Shown: piece after piece, positions 30,107-41,405 of the stretch
Layout: the number at the start of each line of letters is the position of its first letter
How positions within the stretch are numbered: the stretch's first letter is position 1
From: Saccharomycodes ludwigii
Taxonomy: Eukaryota; Ascomycota; Saccharomycetes; Saccharomycodales; Saccharomycodaceae
Assembly: GCF_020623625.1 (NCBI RefSeq)
Contig: NC_060200.1
Span: 1,604,501-1,668,500 of the forward strand
Direction of reading: 5' to 3'
DNA length: 64,000 nucleotides
Notes under the pieces: model-generated
What the model saw: only the letters and a program-made list of their open reading frames with translations
What the model was told of the DNA's origin: nothing
Database searches by the model: none
Program-made: the position numbers and the translations under genes

Positions 30107-33100
30107 ATGGGCAGATTAAACGGCTTAGAGCTTTACAATTTTAAATCTTATAAGGGAACTGTCAAATTTGGTTTAGGTACTTCTGACTTTACCAGCATTA
30201 TAGGCCCAAATGGTTCTGGAAAATCTAATATGATGGATGCTATTTCTTTCGTTTTGGGCGTTAGAAGTAGCCATTTAAGATCAAATGCCTTAAAGGACTT
30301 GATTTATAGAGATAGAATTTCATCACTTGACAAAGAAAACCAAATTCCAGAAAATGAGCAAAAAGAAGTTGATAATAATATCGAAAACGATAATTCTGAA
30401 ACAATTAAAGCTTATGTCAAAGCCTTCTATACAAAAAATTCAGAAAATACTCCTACTGTTTTTGAAAGAGATATTAGATCTAATGGGGATAGTGTTTATA
30501 AGATTGATGGTAAACAAGTTAATTTTAAGAATTATAGCAAGGTTTTAGAAAATGAGAATATATTAATCAAAGCTAGAAATTTTTTGGTTTTTCAAGGTGA
30601 TGTTGAAAATATTGCTTCTCAATCATCTCAACAATTAACTAGGTTACTTGAGGAGATTTCCGGTTCTATTGAATATAAAAATGAGTATGATGAATTGAAT
30701 GTTCAACACAGAAATGCTTTAAAAGACTTGACCGACTCTAATTTTAAAAAGCGAAGATTGCAAACCGAATTGAATCAGTATAGAGAAGATGTTTCTAAAG
30801 ACCAACAGTACGTAAAAAGTTTTGATGAAAGTAAGAAAATCTGGATCGAATATTCTTTGTGGCAATTATATCACTTAGAGGCTAAAAGAGATGAATTGAA
30901 AGATAGGGTAAATTCTGGTAAGGAAGAAATTAAAAATTTGAAGAAAACTATAACTAGTGAGGAAAAAATATTTAAAAAGGGCAAAGCCGCTCTGGCCAAA
31001 ATTGAGTTGAAAATAACCAACAAAGAGGATTTTCTTAGAACTTCGAATACCACAATTGAAAAGAAAAATGCCCAACTATTGCCTATCAGAAGTAACAAAG
31101 AGTCATTAAATAAAAAAATACACATTTTACAAAGAAGAATTGAAAGCTATGAAAGAGACATTAATCGCCAAAAGGAGTACATAGAGAGTTTTAATCATCA
31201 GCTACGAGTTGTTAGCAACACAAAAAATAGTTTTGAACAAGAAATAAAAAACTCTTCAAATGAAAAGTACCAATTATCGGAAGAACAGTTGAAAGAATAC
31301 GCGGAGTTGAAAGATCGTTATTTGGCTACCGGTGGTTTGAAGTTGGAGGAAAATATTCAATTGAAAAATAATGAAAAGCTAGAGATTAATGACGAGGTTC
31401 AAAAAATTAACGAACAAATGGCTATTTCAGAAGATAGGATTCATGCTTATTTAGAACCAGAGGAGGAAAAAGTTACTTCAAAAATTACAGATTTGGTTCA
31501 GTCCTTAAACGACAAAAACGAAGCCCATTCTAAATACAGCAGTGAATTAAAAAGTTTACAAACTTCCATCCAGTCATTAAATAATAAGGAAGTCGAGATA
31601 AGCTACAGGCTACGTGATGTGTTAGTTAAAATTGATGATCTGAGTGCTTCTCAAAGGGAGAGTAGAAAAGAAAAGAATTTAAGAGAAAACGTCAACACTT
31701 TGAAAAGGTTATTCCCTGGAGTTAAAGGCTTAGTTTATGATCTCTGTAAGCCTAAAAGAGATAAATATTCTACTGCTGTTTCTACCGTATTGGGGAAAAA
31801 TTTTGATTCTGTTGTTGTAGATAGCGTAATTACTGCTCAACAGTGCATATCTTATTTAAAGGAACAACGTTCTGGTTATGCTTCATTCATACCGCTTGAT
31901 ACGGTCGATGTTTTCCCTCCAAGAAGACTTCAATTGGATAATTGTGTTTTAACTATTGATGCTATTGACTATGCTAATGAATTGGAGAAAGCGATGCAAT
32001 ATGTTTGCAGTAATTCTATAATTTGTGATAACATGGGCATTGCCAAAGATTTGAAATGGAATAGAAAGATAAATGCGAAATTGGTTACGTTGGATGGATC
32101 TTTAATCCACAAATCTGGTCTAATGACTGGTGGTGTGTCTCAAAATAATTCCGGTAATAGGTGGGATAAAGAAGAATATAAGTCTTTAATAAGCTTAAAA
32201 GATAAACTTGCTGGTGACGTTAGCAAATTGAATGATGAAGTCCGTATCAAAGCTACTAGATCAAGAGAATTGGAAACCATACTATCGGTTTTAAACAATG
32301 AAATTAGTACTTTGAGAAGTCAAATAAATCATAGTAAAAGAAATTTAAATGAACTCGAAATCCAAATTAATTATCACAGAGAATTGATTGAAAACGAATA
32401 CAGGTCTACTATTGCTGTCTTACAGTCTAAGTTGGAATCGTGTGACGAAGAAATCAAAGCATACGAAAACGAAAAAGAGGAGTTACAAAATAGAAGTTAT
32501 GAGCAGTTAACCAGTAAATTGAATTTCAGCATACATGAATATGAGAAAAACACTGGTGAAACGCTAAGACAACAAAGCAAGGAGCTACAACAACTTGAAA
32601 AACAAAAAATGGATATTTTAAATAAAATCGCATTTGAAAAGGAAAGACTATTAAGTACAGAAGACCGTCGCGATCATAGTAAATCTGAAGTAAAACGGAT
32701 AGAAGGTAAATTGGCCGAACTGGATAGTGAAGAACACGAATTGTTAAGCATTATCGAAGAAAAGAAAACTGAGGAACAAAATTGTAAAAATGAAATAGGT
32801 CTTCTAAATGAGGAATACCAAAATAGTGAAAAACATACCAAATCCATTGAGGATAGAATCAACGAATATATTTCAATAACGAGTTCTAAAAAAAGAGAAT
32901 CTGCAATATATAAGGAGGATATAGAACAGATAGACCAAGAAAGGGTTGATATTTTAAAGAATTGTCAAATGTCAAATATTGAACTTCCGTTATTAACCTC
33001 CTCGTTGGATGAGTTACCTGTGGATAGGGTTGATGAAGATGTTTTAAACATTGCTAGAGATATTAAAATAAATTATAGTTTGTTACCTGCTAAATTCAAG

Positions 33101-33805
33101 GAAAATGGATCAAGTAAAATAAGAGAGGAATTTGAAGGGAAAATTGCTGAAATCGATGAAATTTTATCCACGCTACAACCAAATTTTCATGCATCAGAAA
33201 GACTAGGCGAGGTCCAAGGAAAATTTGGTGAAATTGATTCTGCAGTTAAAAAATTAAGGGCCAAAGAAAATTCTTTGGCAACTAGATTTGAAACGGTTAA
33301 AAGACAAAGAAGGGAATTATTTATTAAAGCTTTTGAACATGCTCAAGAACACATTGATGTTATTTATAAAGAATTGACTAAGGATCCACATTACAATGTC
33401 GCTTTAGGTGGCGGAAGTGCTTCTTTAACTCTTGAAGATGAAGATGAACCATACTTGGCTGGTATTAGATACCACGCAACCCCTCCCTTAAAGAGATTTA
33501 AGGAAATGCAATACTTATCGGGTGGCGAAAAGACAGTTGCTGCATTAGCTCTATTATTTGCTATAAATTCTTACCAGCAAAGTCCATTTTTTATTTTGGA
33601 TGAAATCGATGCAGCGTTAGATATTTCCAATGTTGAAAAAATTGCTAGGTATATAAAAAAATATTCCAAAATTAATTCCCAATTTATCGTTATATCTTTG
33701 AAGAATACCATGTTTGAAAAATCAGATGCGTTAATTGGTGTTTTTAGACAACAAAACTTGAATAGTTCAAGAGTTTTGACATTGGATTTAAGTGGCTATT
33801 CATGA
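30107..33805 (+). CDS. SMC1: Cohesin ATPase subunit Smc1
   Basis: 1232 residues, against 1225 for S. cerevisiae Smc1 (YFL008W). The N-terminus MGRLNGLELYNFKSY and Walker A GPNGSGKSN (about 33-41) form half of the ATPase head. Two long coiled-coil arms flank the hinge (about 528-672, with PGVKGLVYDL and LMTGGVSQ). The C-terminal head has the ABC signature YLSGGEKTVAAL (about 1135-1146) and Walker B FILDEIDAALD (about 1162-1172). Smc1 pairs with Smc3, closed by Mcd1/Scc1, to hold sister chromatids together and to extrude loops. No odd features seen. Confidence 0.97.
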   Translation: MGRLNGLELYNFKSYKGTVKFGLGTSDFTSIIGPNGSGKSNMMDAISFVLGVRSSHLRSNALKDLIYRDRISSLDKENQIPENEQKEVDNNIENDNSETIKAYVKAFYTKNSENTPTVFERDIRSNGDSVYKIDGKQVNFKNYSKVLENENILIKARNFLVFQGDVENIASQSSQQLTRLLEEISGSIEYKNEYDELNVQHRNALKDLTDSNFKKRRLQTELNQYREDVSKDQQYVKSFDESKKIWIEYSLWQLYHLEAKRDELKDRVNSGKEEIKNLKKTITSEEKIFKKGKAALAKIELKITNKEDFLRTSNTTIEKKNAQLLPIRSNKESLNKKIHILQRRIESYERDINRQKEYIESFNHQLRVVSNTKNSFEQEIKNSSNEKYQLSEEQLKEYAELKDRYLATGGLKLEENIQLKNNEKLEINDEVQKINEQMAISEDRIHAYLEPEEEKVTSKITDLVQSLNDKNEAHSKYSSELKSLQTSIQSLNNKEVEISYRLRDVLVKIDDLSASQRESRKEKNLRENVNTLKRLFPGVKGLVYDLCKPKRDKYSTAVSTVLGKNFDSVVVDSVITAQQCISYLKEQRSGYASFIPLDTVDVFPPRRLQLDNCVLTIDAIDYANELEKAMQYVCSNSIICDNMGIAKDLKWNRKINAKLVTLDGSLIHKSGLMTGGVSQNNSGNRWDKEEYKSLISLKDKLAGDVSKLNDEVRIKATRSRELETILSVLNNEISTLRSQINHSKRNLNELEIQINYHRELIENEYRSTIAVLQSKLESCDEEIKAYENEKEELQNRSYEQLTSKLNFSIHEYEKNTGETLRQQSKELQQLEKQKMDILNKIAFEKERLLSTEDRRDHSKSEVKRIEGKLAELDSEEHELLSIIEEKKTEEQNCKNEIGLLNEEYQNSEKHTKSIEDRINEYISITSSKKRESAIYKEDIEQIDQERVDILKNCQMSNIELPLLTSSLDELPVDRVDEDVLNIARDIKINYSLLPAKFKENGSSKIREEFEGKIAEIDEILSTLQPNFHASERLGEVQGKFGEIDSAVKKLRAKENSLATRFETVKRQRRELFIKAFEHAQEHIDVIYKELTKDPHYNVALGGGSASLTLEDEDEPYLAGIRYHATPPLKRFKEMQYLSGGEKTVAALALLFAINSYQQSPFFILDEIDAALDISNVEKIARYIKKYSKINSQFIVISLKNTMFEKSDALIGVFRQQNLNSSRVLTLDLSGYS

Positions 33806-34393
33806 GCATATTGTGCCTTTTTCTTTTTTTTCTTTTTTGATTTGGATTTAGTGAGGTTACTCATATAATATATATTATGGCTTAAATTAATTGGTTAATA
33901 TGATATCTTTTTTTATTTAACAATTGCATTTATCAGTCTTGATTTTCTAAATGCTGTCTTACATGAAGTACAAAAATATTTTCGACTATAATTTTTTGAA
34001 AGACTGATCATAAATTGGTCGTAATATTAGTGAAATTGACACTACACAAACAATATATATGTACATTATTCAAAACATCAATAATATTTTTATGATGGCA
34101 AAAAAATAAAAAAAAAAAATAAAAAAAAAAAAAAAAAATAACATAAAATGATTATTTTTTTCTTCTTTTTTTTTTAAAAACATTTTAAAAAAGTTCATCT
34201 TGCGTAAAAAACAAACAAAACAACCAATAAAGGGAAGGAGACAGTTAAAGTTCCTTTAAATAAACTAAAAAAAAAATCACAAAACTAAAGAAAGAATCAC
34301 AAAACAAAATAAAAGAAAAGAAGAAAAGAGTCAAATATATCAATTAAAAGATTACATCCAGATAATACAAAAAAAAAAAAACTAAAATAAAAA

Positions 34394-34428
<35 letters not shown>

Positions 34429-34443
34429 CTGTATTACAAAACA
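33806..34443. other. Intergenic, BLM10 upstream
   Basis: 638 bp of A-rich spacer with an A28 run at 34401-34428 ending 15 bases before the BLM10 ATG. No gene seen. Confidence 0.5.
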
Positions 34444-37400
34444 ATGAATAACGGAGACCAATTAAAAACACCAATTCCGTTGCGTAAGAAAATTGCGTCT
34501 GATATAAGATTGAATTACCTTACTCAACGTCCTTCTTCTACATGTTCTTCAAATGTTCAAACCTCTATCAATAACAATGGAACCAAAAAGGCAAAATGTT
34601 TTGAACAAACTTGCAATAATTATGATGAAGATAATAAGTCTGTCCCAAAAGCTCGCAGTGCAACACCAGCAAAAAACGATGCCACATTATTTAATGGAAT
34701 GGATTCTGAAGAACTAATTAAAAAGAGATTAGCCAATTATTCTCTTGATTTTGTAGATGATCATGACCTATATCTGAAAAATGTGTATGATTCAAACTCT
34801 AAATGGTTTTCCAGAGATGTTAAACCCGATTTTTTAATTGAAAAGTGTTTACCATATCCAATCGAAAACTATAAAGATCAAGCAAAATATTTATGTCATA
34901 TCTTGGTTAATTTATACATTGCTATTCAATCTTTTGACATCCAGGGACTATTAGCCATATCCAGCAAAGATTTGTGTGAATTTAAAGCTGGTCTCGATGC
35001 ATTGGCATTAGACACAGATATGTTCAAGTTAAGTGCTGAAGATGGTGAAATGAATGATATCAATACCTTTGACGAAGAAGACGATGAATTTGAAGAGGAC
35101 GAAAATGAATATATTGATACTTCTGGTCCTGATTTCAATGCTACCGGCAAAATCACTGCCACTTCAGCCACTATTATCAACGTCAACCATTGGACCAATG
35201 AACTAAGAAATTGCTTGCATTTTGATTTTCCTTTAACTCTAAGAAAATCTTTGGCAAAGGTCTATTACCACTTGGCTTTGGTTAGGGGACAAAAAATATT
35301 TAGACAAATGCATGTAGATATGTTTGAATCATTGGTCATGAAGGATGATGAGGGAACTAATTTTACCTCTTTGCTACTTAGTTCTGGCCTAAAATTGGAT
35401 TATAGACCCTTGTTGGAATTTTTGCAAGAATTCTTTCCCACAGCGGAATCTGATTACATCAGATACCATGTTAGTAATAAATCAGACTTACAACTTTTCA
35501 GGTTGCTTTTAAAGCATGCTCACAACTCCAAAGTATTTTACGACCAAGATGATGAAAAGGCTTTGTCAACTGTTGTACAAAATTTAATATCGAGTTATGC
35601 ACCTTCTACGGTGTCTATTGTTTCACCAATAATTACATCCTTTATTCCATACTATTACCAGACTAATTCGAATATTACCGACTTCTTCCCGTTTGTTTTT
35701 AGCATCTGGACTTCTTCGAATGCTAATACTGTGATAGATACCCATTCATATGACTTTGTTGGTTGTGTTTCAGAGGATGCTTACATAAACTTACTTACCC
35801 AGGAATCTCCTAGATTGTTGGTGAAAAGTGGTTTGACTTTTGGCAACTTTGGTTTGTTAACAGAACAGCAAATGAAATTTTTATTCAACAGGGTACAAAA
35901 CCACTTAAGAAATGATTTCCAAATATATTCATTTTCAAGGACCGTCCGGCCATTTATTTATTCCATTAATGGTTCTGATTTTGGTTCTTTTTTCAATTAT
36001 CTTGAAGCGTTGCTGAAATCTGTAGAAACGTTTATCCACCCTTCAAATACTGGTAATTGGACCAAAATCTGTGCCAAGTTTATTCATGCTTTTATTAAAA
36101 TGTACCACCAAAGAGCTAAATTAGAGGAAGACCCAAAATCTAGTTTTAGAAGTGAATTGAAATTAAATAATAAAACTCATGAAAATATGGTTAAAATATT
36201 TTTAAAATTACTAAATATTGGCTCTTTAAATAAAAGCTCTGATATGGCAAATTATTATATCTCCAGCTTTGCCTATTTGTTAGATTTGAGTCCACCAAAT
36301 AAGAGCTTAATTCTAGATAACATCTTGATAGACGTTTATGAATCATTAACAGACCAATATGTGCATTCTATCCATCGGACATATTCGGCCTTGAAAAAAT
36401 TTACCAGAGTTGTTCGTTATATGGTAATGGATGATTTATATAGAGTCCATGTAACCAATATTTTGTCTATGATGGTTAGTAAGTTAGATCATAACGATAT
36501 TTTGTTAACGAGTAATTTAATTAATGGTATTGTGTCAATAGCATCTTTTATTCCCTTCGAAAATTTTACCAAAGCAGACGAGTATTTTACCTTCGAATCT
36601 CATACACTTCCTTTTATTCAAGAACATTTGTATTATTTGAAAGAAGGAAATAATTCTTCAGTGGAGTTTAATTATAATAAGGAAGTTTTGGATGTTGCCT
36701 TTAGAGCTTCTACAACCGTCTTTGAAAATGTTTTAAAGGTTTATTTGGATAAGGTTTTTTTATTTGTTGATGCTGATTTTGACTCCAGTATTATTTCCAA
36801 AATAAACCAAACTTCAATGATTATGATAGAATCTATGTCAGATGATGTTTTTATGTATTTCTTTGGTGCATTTGAAAAATTATTGTGGGATTCAAGTTAT
36901 ATCAGAGAAAAGGAGCCAAACTATGAGTTGCTTAGTATTACTATAGGGGCTATAATCAAGAGGGATAACAGATTGGCAAGGAAATTATTTCAAAACTTAG
37001 CCGTGCAAATCACACAAGAATTGGATAGGGGCGCTGGGTCTATTAGAAGCTCGACTGAAATTCAACATAGGGATGTTAGACTAGTAGCTTATATTAGCTG
37101 TTTATGTGAATTGCTAAGACAAGCTCATGAAAGTTTGTTAACGTTTAAACGCGAACTAATAAGTTTACTTCACACAATATATGATTCGATTACTAACCCA
37201 CCGATCGATATTATAACTTCCTTATTAGTTCACAATGTTTTAACTTCCTTAACTACCACAGAAGTTATCGAGAATAGATTGATTCCTAAGGACAGTGACT
37301 TAAATTGTTATGAGAGATGGGGAGGTTTACAGTTCGATTCCAGAAAATTTTCCAAGAAAAACCTAACTTTTGACTGGCATGTTCCCACAAGTGCTGAGAT

Positions 37401-40400
37401 TGACTTGGCCATTGAGATATTGGAAGATTTTAGTGATTATGCAATTGAGTACATTCAAAAACTCATTACTGATCCACAGCCAAGTAACAAAAAGACTGAT
37501 CTGTTTAAAAAATGTATTTTAATTTTAACACATGTACTGTCTGGCGCAAGTTTATTGTTTGATCCTGATTACAACAAGGAAAAAACCAAATATCAGATAG
37601 ATGATAAATATAACAGTAAGTTATTGTTGTTAAAAAACTTAAGAGAAAATGAGCTTGATGGTCATGCTATCGATATTGATATTGAACCAATTAAGCAAGA
37701 CAAAGACTTGACTCCCTTTGAGGATAACGGTTCTTTAACTGATGTCGAAATAGACGGCTCTAAACTAAACGAAATTCAAATGGCTACCGATAAAGAGATG
37801 GATGGTGCGGATGACGTTTTGATGGAATATGAAGGAGGGCAATCTGAGATACCATCTGGTCTTGCTACCCCTATTCCACACGAAGAAGATGGTGCTAATC
37901 ACAACTCTATTATGTCATCCGAAATAACTTTTCGAGAATTAAATATTTTCAGATTTAATTATTTTTTTGGAAATACTAGAACAGAAAAGTTGGGGGATCT
38001 ACGTTATCTAAAAGTCCATAAATTACGAGCAGATGTAGGTAATTTTTTCCATAAAATCTATCTTTATTTGTCATCTAATTATGACAACAATACACAAATT
38101 TTCCAAATTTTTTTACACGGATTAAAAGTATGGTTTGCAGATGTTGGACAGGAAACGATTTTTAGCGAGGATGCTTCATCCTTTTTAGAATTGGAGTTTT
38201 TGGAGAATATCCAGAGCTTAGCCCACGTAAATGAGCCCTATACAAGAACATTTTTTGGTGCTAGAGTCAACGCTTTCCATCAATCCAGAGTCTTGTTAAA
38301 TTCTACTAACAGAGTGCCATCAAAACTAGAAAAACTTTTATTAAAAGACATTATTCATTTATCAATGTCTATTTATCCAGATATTTTCAAGCCTGCTCAA
38401 GGTTGTATGGTTCACACTATAAAACAGTTAATCGGATCGTATCAGATTGTTATTACAAAAATTTTGTCTAGTTTTGAGGAGGCGTTGCAAAATAAATCCT
38501 ATAAGAAAATTTCTGTAATTCTACAGGTATTGAATATTAAAAAAATCAATAGAAAACTATTTACTGATTACAATAATTTATCCAAGATCTTCAAGTTGTT
38601 GTGTGAAGCTAGTACCATTTCTGATGATGATATTTCATCTTTAGCTGATGAGCTATTGAACAATCTGGGTTCATGTTTCAAAATTCCTTCAAGTGTTTGT
38701 TTAATGGATCATGATCAACTGGAATGTATTAACCCAGGCGATGATTCTATCTCATTGCAGGTTTCTGTTGTTCGAAAAGCGAAAGATAAGAAAAGGAGGG
38801 ATTATATTAGCAAATTGATCGAGCTAAATAAAGAGCTAATAGATAAATTGAATAACAGCAGCAATTTAAACTGGAGGATAACTTTGAATTTAATTAAAAT
38901 CATTACTAGATTGGAAGCAAGTTTAGAACTTCCAATCAATGACTCTTCTTTACTTTCAATTTTCAAAATGTGTGATGGCAAACATCCTGATTTGTTGCAT
39001 TCCTCATTAAAATCGGTGATTAAGATCATTGACAAGATATCGTTGATGAGTGCGTATCAGTATAATTTAAATAATGCATTTGATCCAAAGTTTCGTAAGC
39101 AGTTTACTGTTAGCGTTGGTACGAAGAGGGATTTCAGCGCTGTTTTCCAAAAGGAAATGAATAATTTTAAATGCCCTAATTATTTCATTGATAATATCGC
39201 ATATGTAGGATGGCTTTGTTGGGGCCAGAATATGGATGTTGTGGAAACTAGCAAGCAGATTGAATGGAAATTAAATAATGAGAATGACAAGATTTTAAGA
39301 GACTTTGGCTCGCTGTTAACTAAAAAATGGTTGAGAAACGTTTTGAACATTTTAATTAAAGATAATGAAACAAAAAGCTATTTTATTAGTTCAGATGTGG
39401 AACTGTTTGTTATAATTATACATTTAATCAATGCTGGTTACTGTTGTCCCTCTTTAGTTGACGATGCCTTGACCTATGAGTTTATTTTGGAAACATGCGA
39501 TTCAATTTTTGATAAAAATGATAAAGCCAGTATGATTATGTCCATTGAAATCATGTGTGCTTTAATTGCTGCAGACAAGTTTACTACTGAGAAGAATGTT
39601 ATTAAAAGAGATACATTTATGGATAGGTTTTTGACAAGAATTTTAGACCATGAATTAAATCAAGACTCTATGGAAGTGCTTAATATTGCTGTCTGGTGGA
39701 TTCCAATGAACGTAGATATCAGAAGATGCCCTGTGTTTTACGAAAAATTTAGTTCTGTTGAGAATTTATTGGATGTTAACTCCGATGCATCAGCAGATCA
39801 ATCATCTAAGTTAAATTTGTTGCGTCAAATAATTAGTACTTTGGGTTGGAGATCACCAGATTTGGATAAATTAGTGGGTAGTTTAATTTTCAATCATCCA
39901 TACGATCAAGTACGTCGGTCTATTGCGTTTATGTATAGTACCATATTAAGGGCTAGAATTAATTTATCTATGGATGGTTATCAAGAATTGCTAGATTATG
40001 AAAGATCATCTGATCGAGAACAAGAACAAAAAAACAGCGGATTAGGAAGGCCAACGCTTTGTATGCCAGACTTTTTCGCCAGGATGTTTACCACCACCTT
40101 TGAAAGAATTGATTTTGAATTTAATAAAGTCAAGCATATGTTACCACAAGATGTTTTGAAGACAGATTATTACTACATGTCAAGTACCATGATCGATTTG
40201 ATTTCTTCCTTATTAGCTTCACCTTCGAAAGTTTTTTTGATTTCATATTTAAAAGAATATATTGGTCCATTTTTCAGTAAATTGGATTCTATGAAGGATG
40301 TTTGCAAATTAGCCAATATTGATCCAGGTGCGCTATACATGACTTTTGCCTATTTACCAATAAGGAAAGAATATATCGAATCTGTAGTTTCATTAATTGA

Positions 40401-40980
40401 CGATAAAAGTTTATTTCAAGGATCACATGGATTAAGACTTCAATTGACATTTTTTGAAAGTATTTTTTCCAATAATTTATTTACATTGGGAGAGAATGAA
40501 AAGAAGAAGATTTTAAAGTTTGTTGTATTAAATCTATATGATTCTAATTCCATTGAAGTCAGACTAAGAGCATCAGATGTTTTATCTGGCATAGTCCACA
40601 ATATAATGGACAAAGGTATTGTAAACGAATTAACTGAGAAATTCACCAATGACCTTGTAAGCAAAAAAAATAATAAAATTAAAGATTATTTGAAGGGCAA
40701 TAAGAGTGATGAGATTAAAATACATGGGTCGATAATTGGTCTAGGTGGTATTATCTCTGCATATCCATATGTTTTCCCCTTGCCCAAGTGGATTCCTGCC
40801 AAATTGAGCATATTAAGTTCCTGGGCTAAAGCTAATGGGATATGTGGGAATGCAGCCAAAGATATTATCAGTGAATTTAAAAAGGTTAGATCAGATACAT
40901 GGCATTTGGATAGGGAACATTTCACTACAGACGAATTAGAAGATTTGGAAGGTGTTTTGTGGAGAAGTTATTATGCTTAG
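34444..40980 (+). CDS. BLM10: Proteasome activator Blm10 (PA200)
   Basis: 2178 residues, similar to S. cerevisiae Blm10 (2143; YFL007W). It is a huge HEAT-like solenoid with an acidic patch near 205-225 and another acidic, variable insertion at about 1090-1165. The C-terminus ends in YYA, the HbYX motif that docks into the pocket of the 20S proteasome alpha ring and helps open the gate. Blm10 caps core particles in nucleus and cytoplasm, assists their assembly and storage, and promotes ATP-independent degradation of peptides and unfolded proteins. The reading frame is uninterrupted across 6.5 kb. Placement between SMC1 and SEC4 is as in S. cerevisiae. Confidence 0.96.
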   Translation: MNNGDQLKTPIPLRKKIASDIRLNYLTQRPSSTCSSNVQTSINNNGTKKAKCFEQTCNNYDEDNKSVPKARSATPAKNDATLFNGMDSEELIKKRLANYSLDFVDDHDLYLKNVYDSNSKWFSRDVKPDFLIEKCLPYPIENYKDQAKYLCHILVNLYIAIQSFDIQGLLAISSKDLCEFKAGLDALALDTDMFKLSAEDGEMNDINTFDEEDDEFEEDENEYIDTSGPDFNATGKITATSATIINVNHWTNELRNCLHFDFPLTLRKSLAKVYYHLALVRGQKIFRQMHVDMFESLVMKDDEGTNFTSLLLSSGLKLDYRPLLEFLQEFFPTAESDYIRYHVSNKSDLQLFRLLLKHAHNSKVFYDQDDEKALSTVVQNLISSYAPSTVSIVSPIITSFIPYYYQTNSNITDFFPFVFSIWTSSNANTVIDTHSYDFVGCVSEDAYINLLTQESPRLLVKSGLTFGNFGLLTEQQMKFLFNRVQNHLRNDFQIYSFSRTVRPFIYSINGSDFGSFFNYLEALLKSVETFIHPSNTGNWTKICAKFIHAFIKMYHQRAKLEEDPKSSFRSELKLNNKTHENMVKIFLKLLNIGSLNKSSDMANYYISSFAYLLDLSPPNKSLILDNILIDVYESLTDQYVHSIHRTYSALKKFTRVVRYMVMDDLYRVHVTNILSMMVSKLDHNDILLTSNLINGIVSIASFIPFENFTKADEYFTFESHTLPFIQEHLYYLKEGNNSSVEFNYNKEVLDVAFRASTTVFENVLKVYLDKVFLFVDADFDSSIISKINQTSMIMIESMSDDVFMYFFGAFEKLLWDSSYIREKEPNYELLSITIGAIIKRDNRLARKLFQNLAVQITQELDRGAGSIRSSTEIQHRDVRLVAYISCLCELLRQAHESLLTFKRELISLLHTIYDSITNPPIDIITSLLVHNVLTSLTTTEVIENRLIPKDSDLNCYERWGGLQFDSRKFSKKNLTFDWHVPTSAEIDLAIEILEDFSDYAIEYIQKLITDPQPSNKKTDLFKKCILILTHVLSGASLLFDPDYNKEKTKYQIDDKYNSKLLLLKNLRENELDGHAIDIDIEPIKQDKDLTPFEDNGSLTDVEIDGSKLNEIQMATDKEMDGADDVLMEYEGGQSEIPSGLATPIPHEEDGANHNSIMSSEITFRELNIFRFNYFFGNTRTEKLGDLRYLKVHKLRADVGNFFHKIYLYLSSNYDNNTQIFQIFLHGLKVWFADVGQETIFSEDASSFLELEFLENIQSLAHVNEPYTRTFFGARVNAFHQSRVLLNSTNRVPSKLEKLLLKDIIHLSMSIYPDIFKPAQGCMVHTIKQLIGSYQIVITKILSSFEEALQNKSYKKISVILQVLNIKKINRKLFTDYNNLSKIFKLLCEASTISDDDISSLADELLNNLGSCFKIPSSVCLMDHDQLECINPGDDSISLQVSVVRKAKDKKRRDYISKLIELNKELIDKLNNSSNLNWRITLNLIKIITRLEASLELPINDSSLLSIFKMCDGKHPDLLHSSLKSVIKIIDKISLMSAYQYNLNNAFDPKFRKQFTVSVGTKRDFSAVFQKEMNNFKCPNYFIDNIAYVGWLCWGQNMDVVETSKQIEWKLNNENDKILRDFGSLLTKKWLRNVLNILIKDNETKSYFISSDVELFVIIIHLINAGYCCPSLVDDALTYEFILETCDSIFDKNDKASMIMSIEIMCALIAADKFTTEKNVIKRDTFMDRFLTRILDHELNQDSMEVLNIAVWWIPMNVDIRRCPVFYEKFSSVENLLDVNSDASADQSSKLNLLRQIISTLGWRSPDLDKLVGSLIFNHPYDQVRRSIAFMYSTILRARINLSMDGYQELLDYERSSDREQEQKNSGLGRPTLCMPDFFARMFTTTFERIDFEFNKVKHMLPQDVLKTDYYYMSSTMIDLISSLLASPSKVFLISYLKEYIGPFFSKLDSMKDVCKLANIDPGALYMTFAYLPIRKEYIESVVSLIDDKSLFQGSHGLRLQLTFFESIFSNNLFTLGENEKKKILKFVVLNLYDSNSIEVRLRASDVLSGIVHNIMDKGIVNELTEKFTNDLVSKKNNKIKDYLKGNKSDEIKIHGSIIGLGGIISAYPYVFPLPKWIPAKLSILSSWAKANGICGNAAKDIISEFKKVRSDTWHLDREHFTTDELEDLEGVLWRSYYA

Positions 40981-41405
40981 AATGTTTTTTTTTTTCTCTT
41001 AAAAAGGAAAAGAGAGAGGGTAAGTGACAGAGTATATTTTTATTTATTTATATAAACTTTGCTTTCAATTTTACCCGCCTTCAGGATGTAATGATATTCT
41101 TAACTATGTTTTTAATAGCTTTTTTTTTCTTTTTTCTTTTTTCTTTTATTTTTTTTTCTTTTATTTTTTTTTTCTTCAGATTAAAAAAGGGGGAACTTTT
41201 CCGTTTCTATTTGACGATTCACCATTTTTATCAAACCCGTGTTACAAAACTATCTTTTATTTTTACACTTAACTTGAAAGAAAAAAAAAAAAAAAAAAAA
41301 ATGTAAGACAATACTTAGATATATACATATATTTAATTAATTAATTAATTAACTAATTATTCTCTCTTTTTTTTTTTATATTATTATTTAAACTAACAGC
41401 AAAAC
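40981..41405. other. BLM10-SEC4 spacer
   Basis: 425 bp. T-rich after BLM10, then an A22 run at about 41280 and TTAATTAATTAATTAAT just before SEC4. Holds the Reb1-type site listed separately. The short frames here are not genes. Confidence 0.5.
41071..41077 (+). promoter_or_regulatory. Reb1-type site TTACCCG upstream of SEC4
   Basis: Exact core match about 330 bp before the SEC4 start and 90 bp after the BLM10 stop; it could serve as a promoter site or as a roadblock terminator for BLM10. Confidence 0.4.
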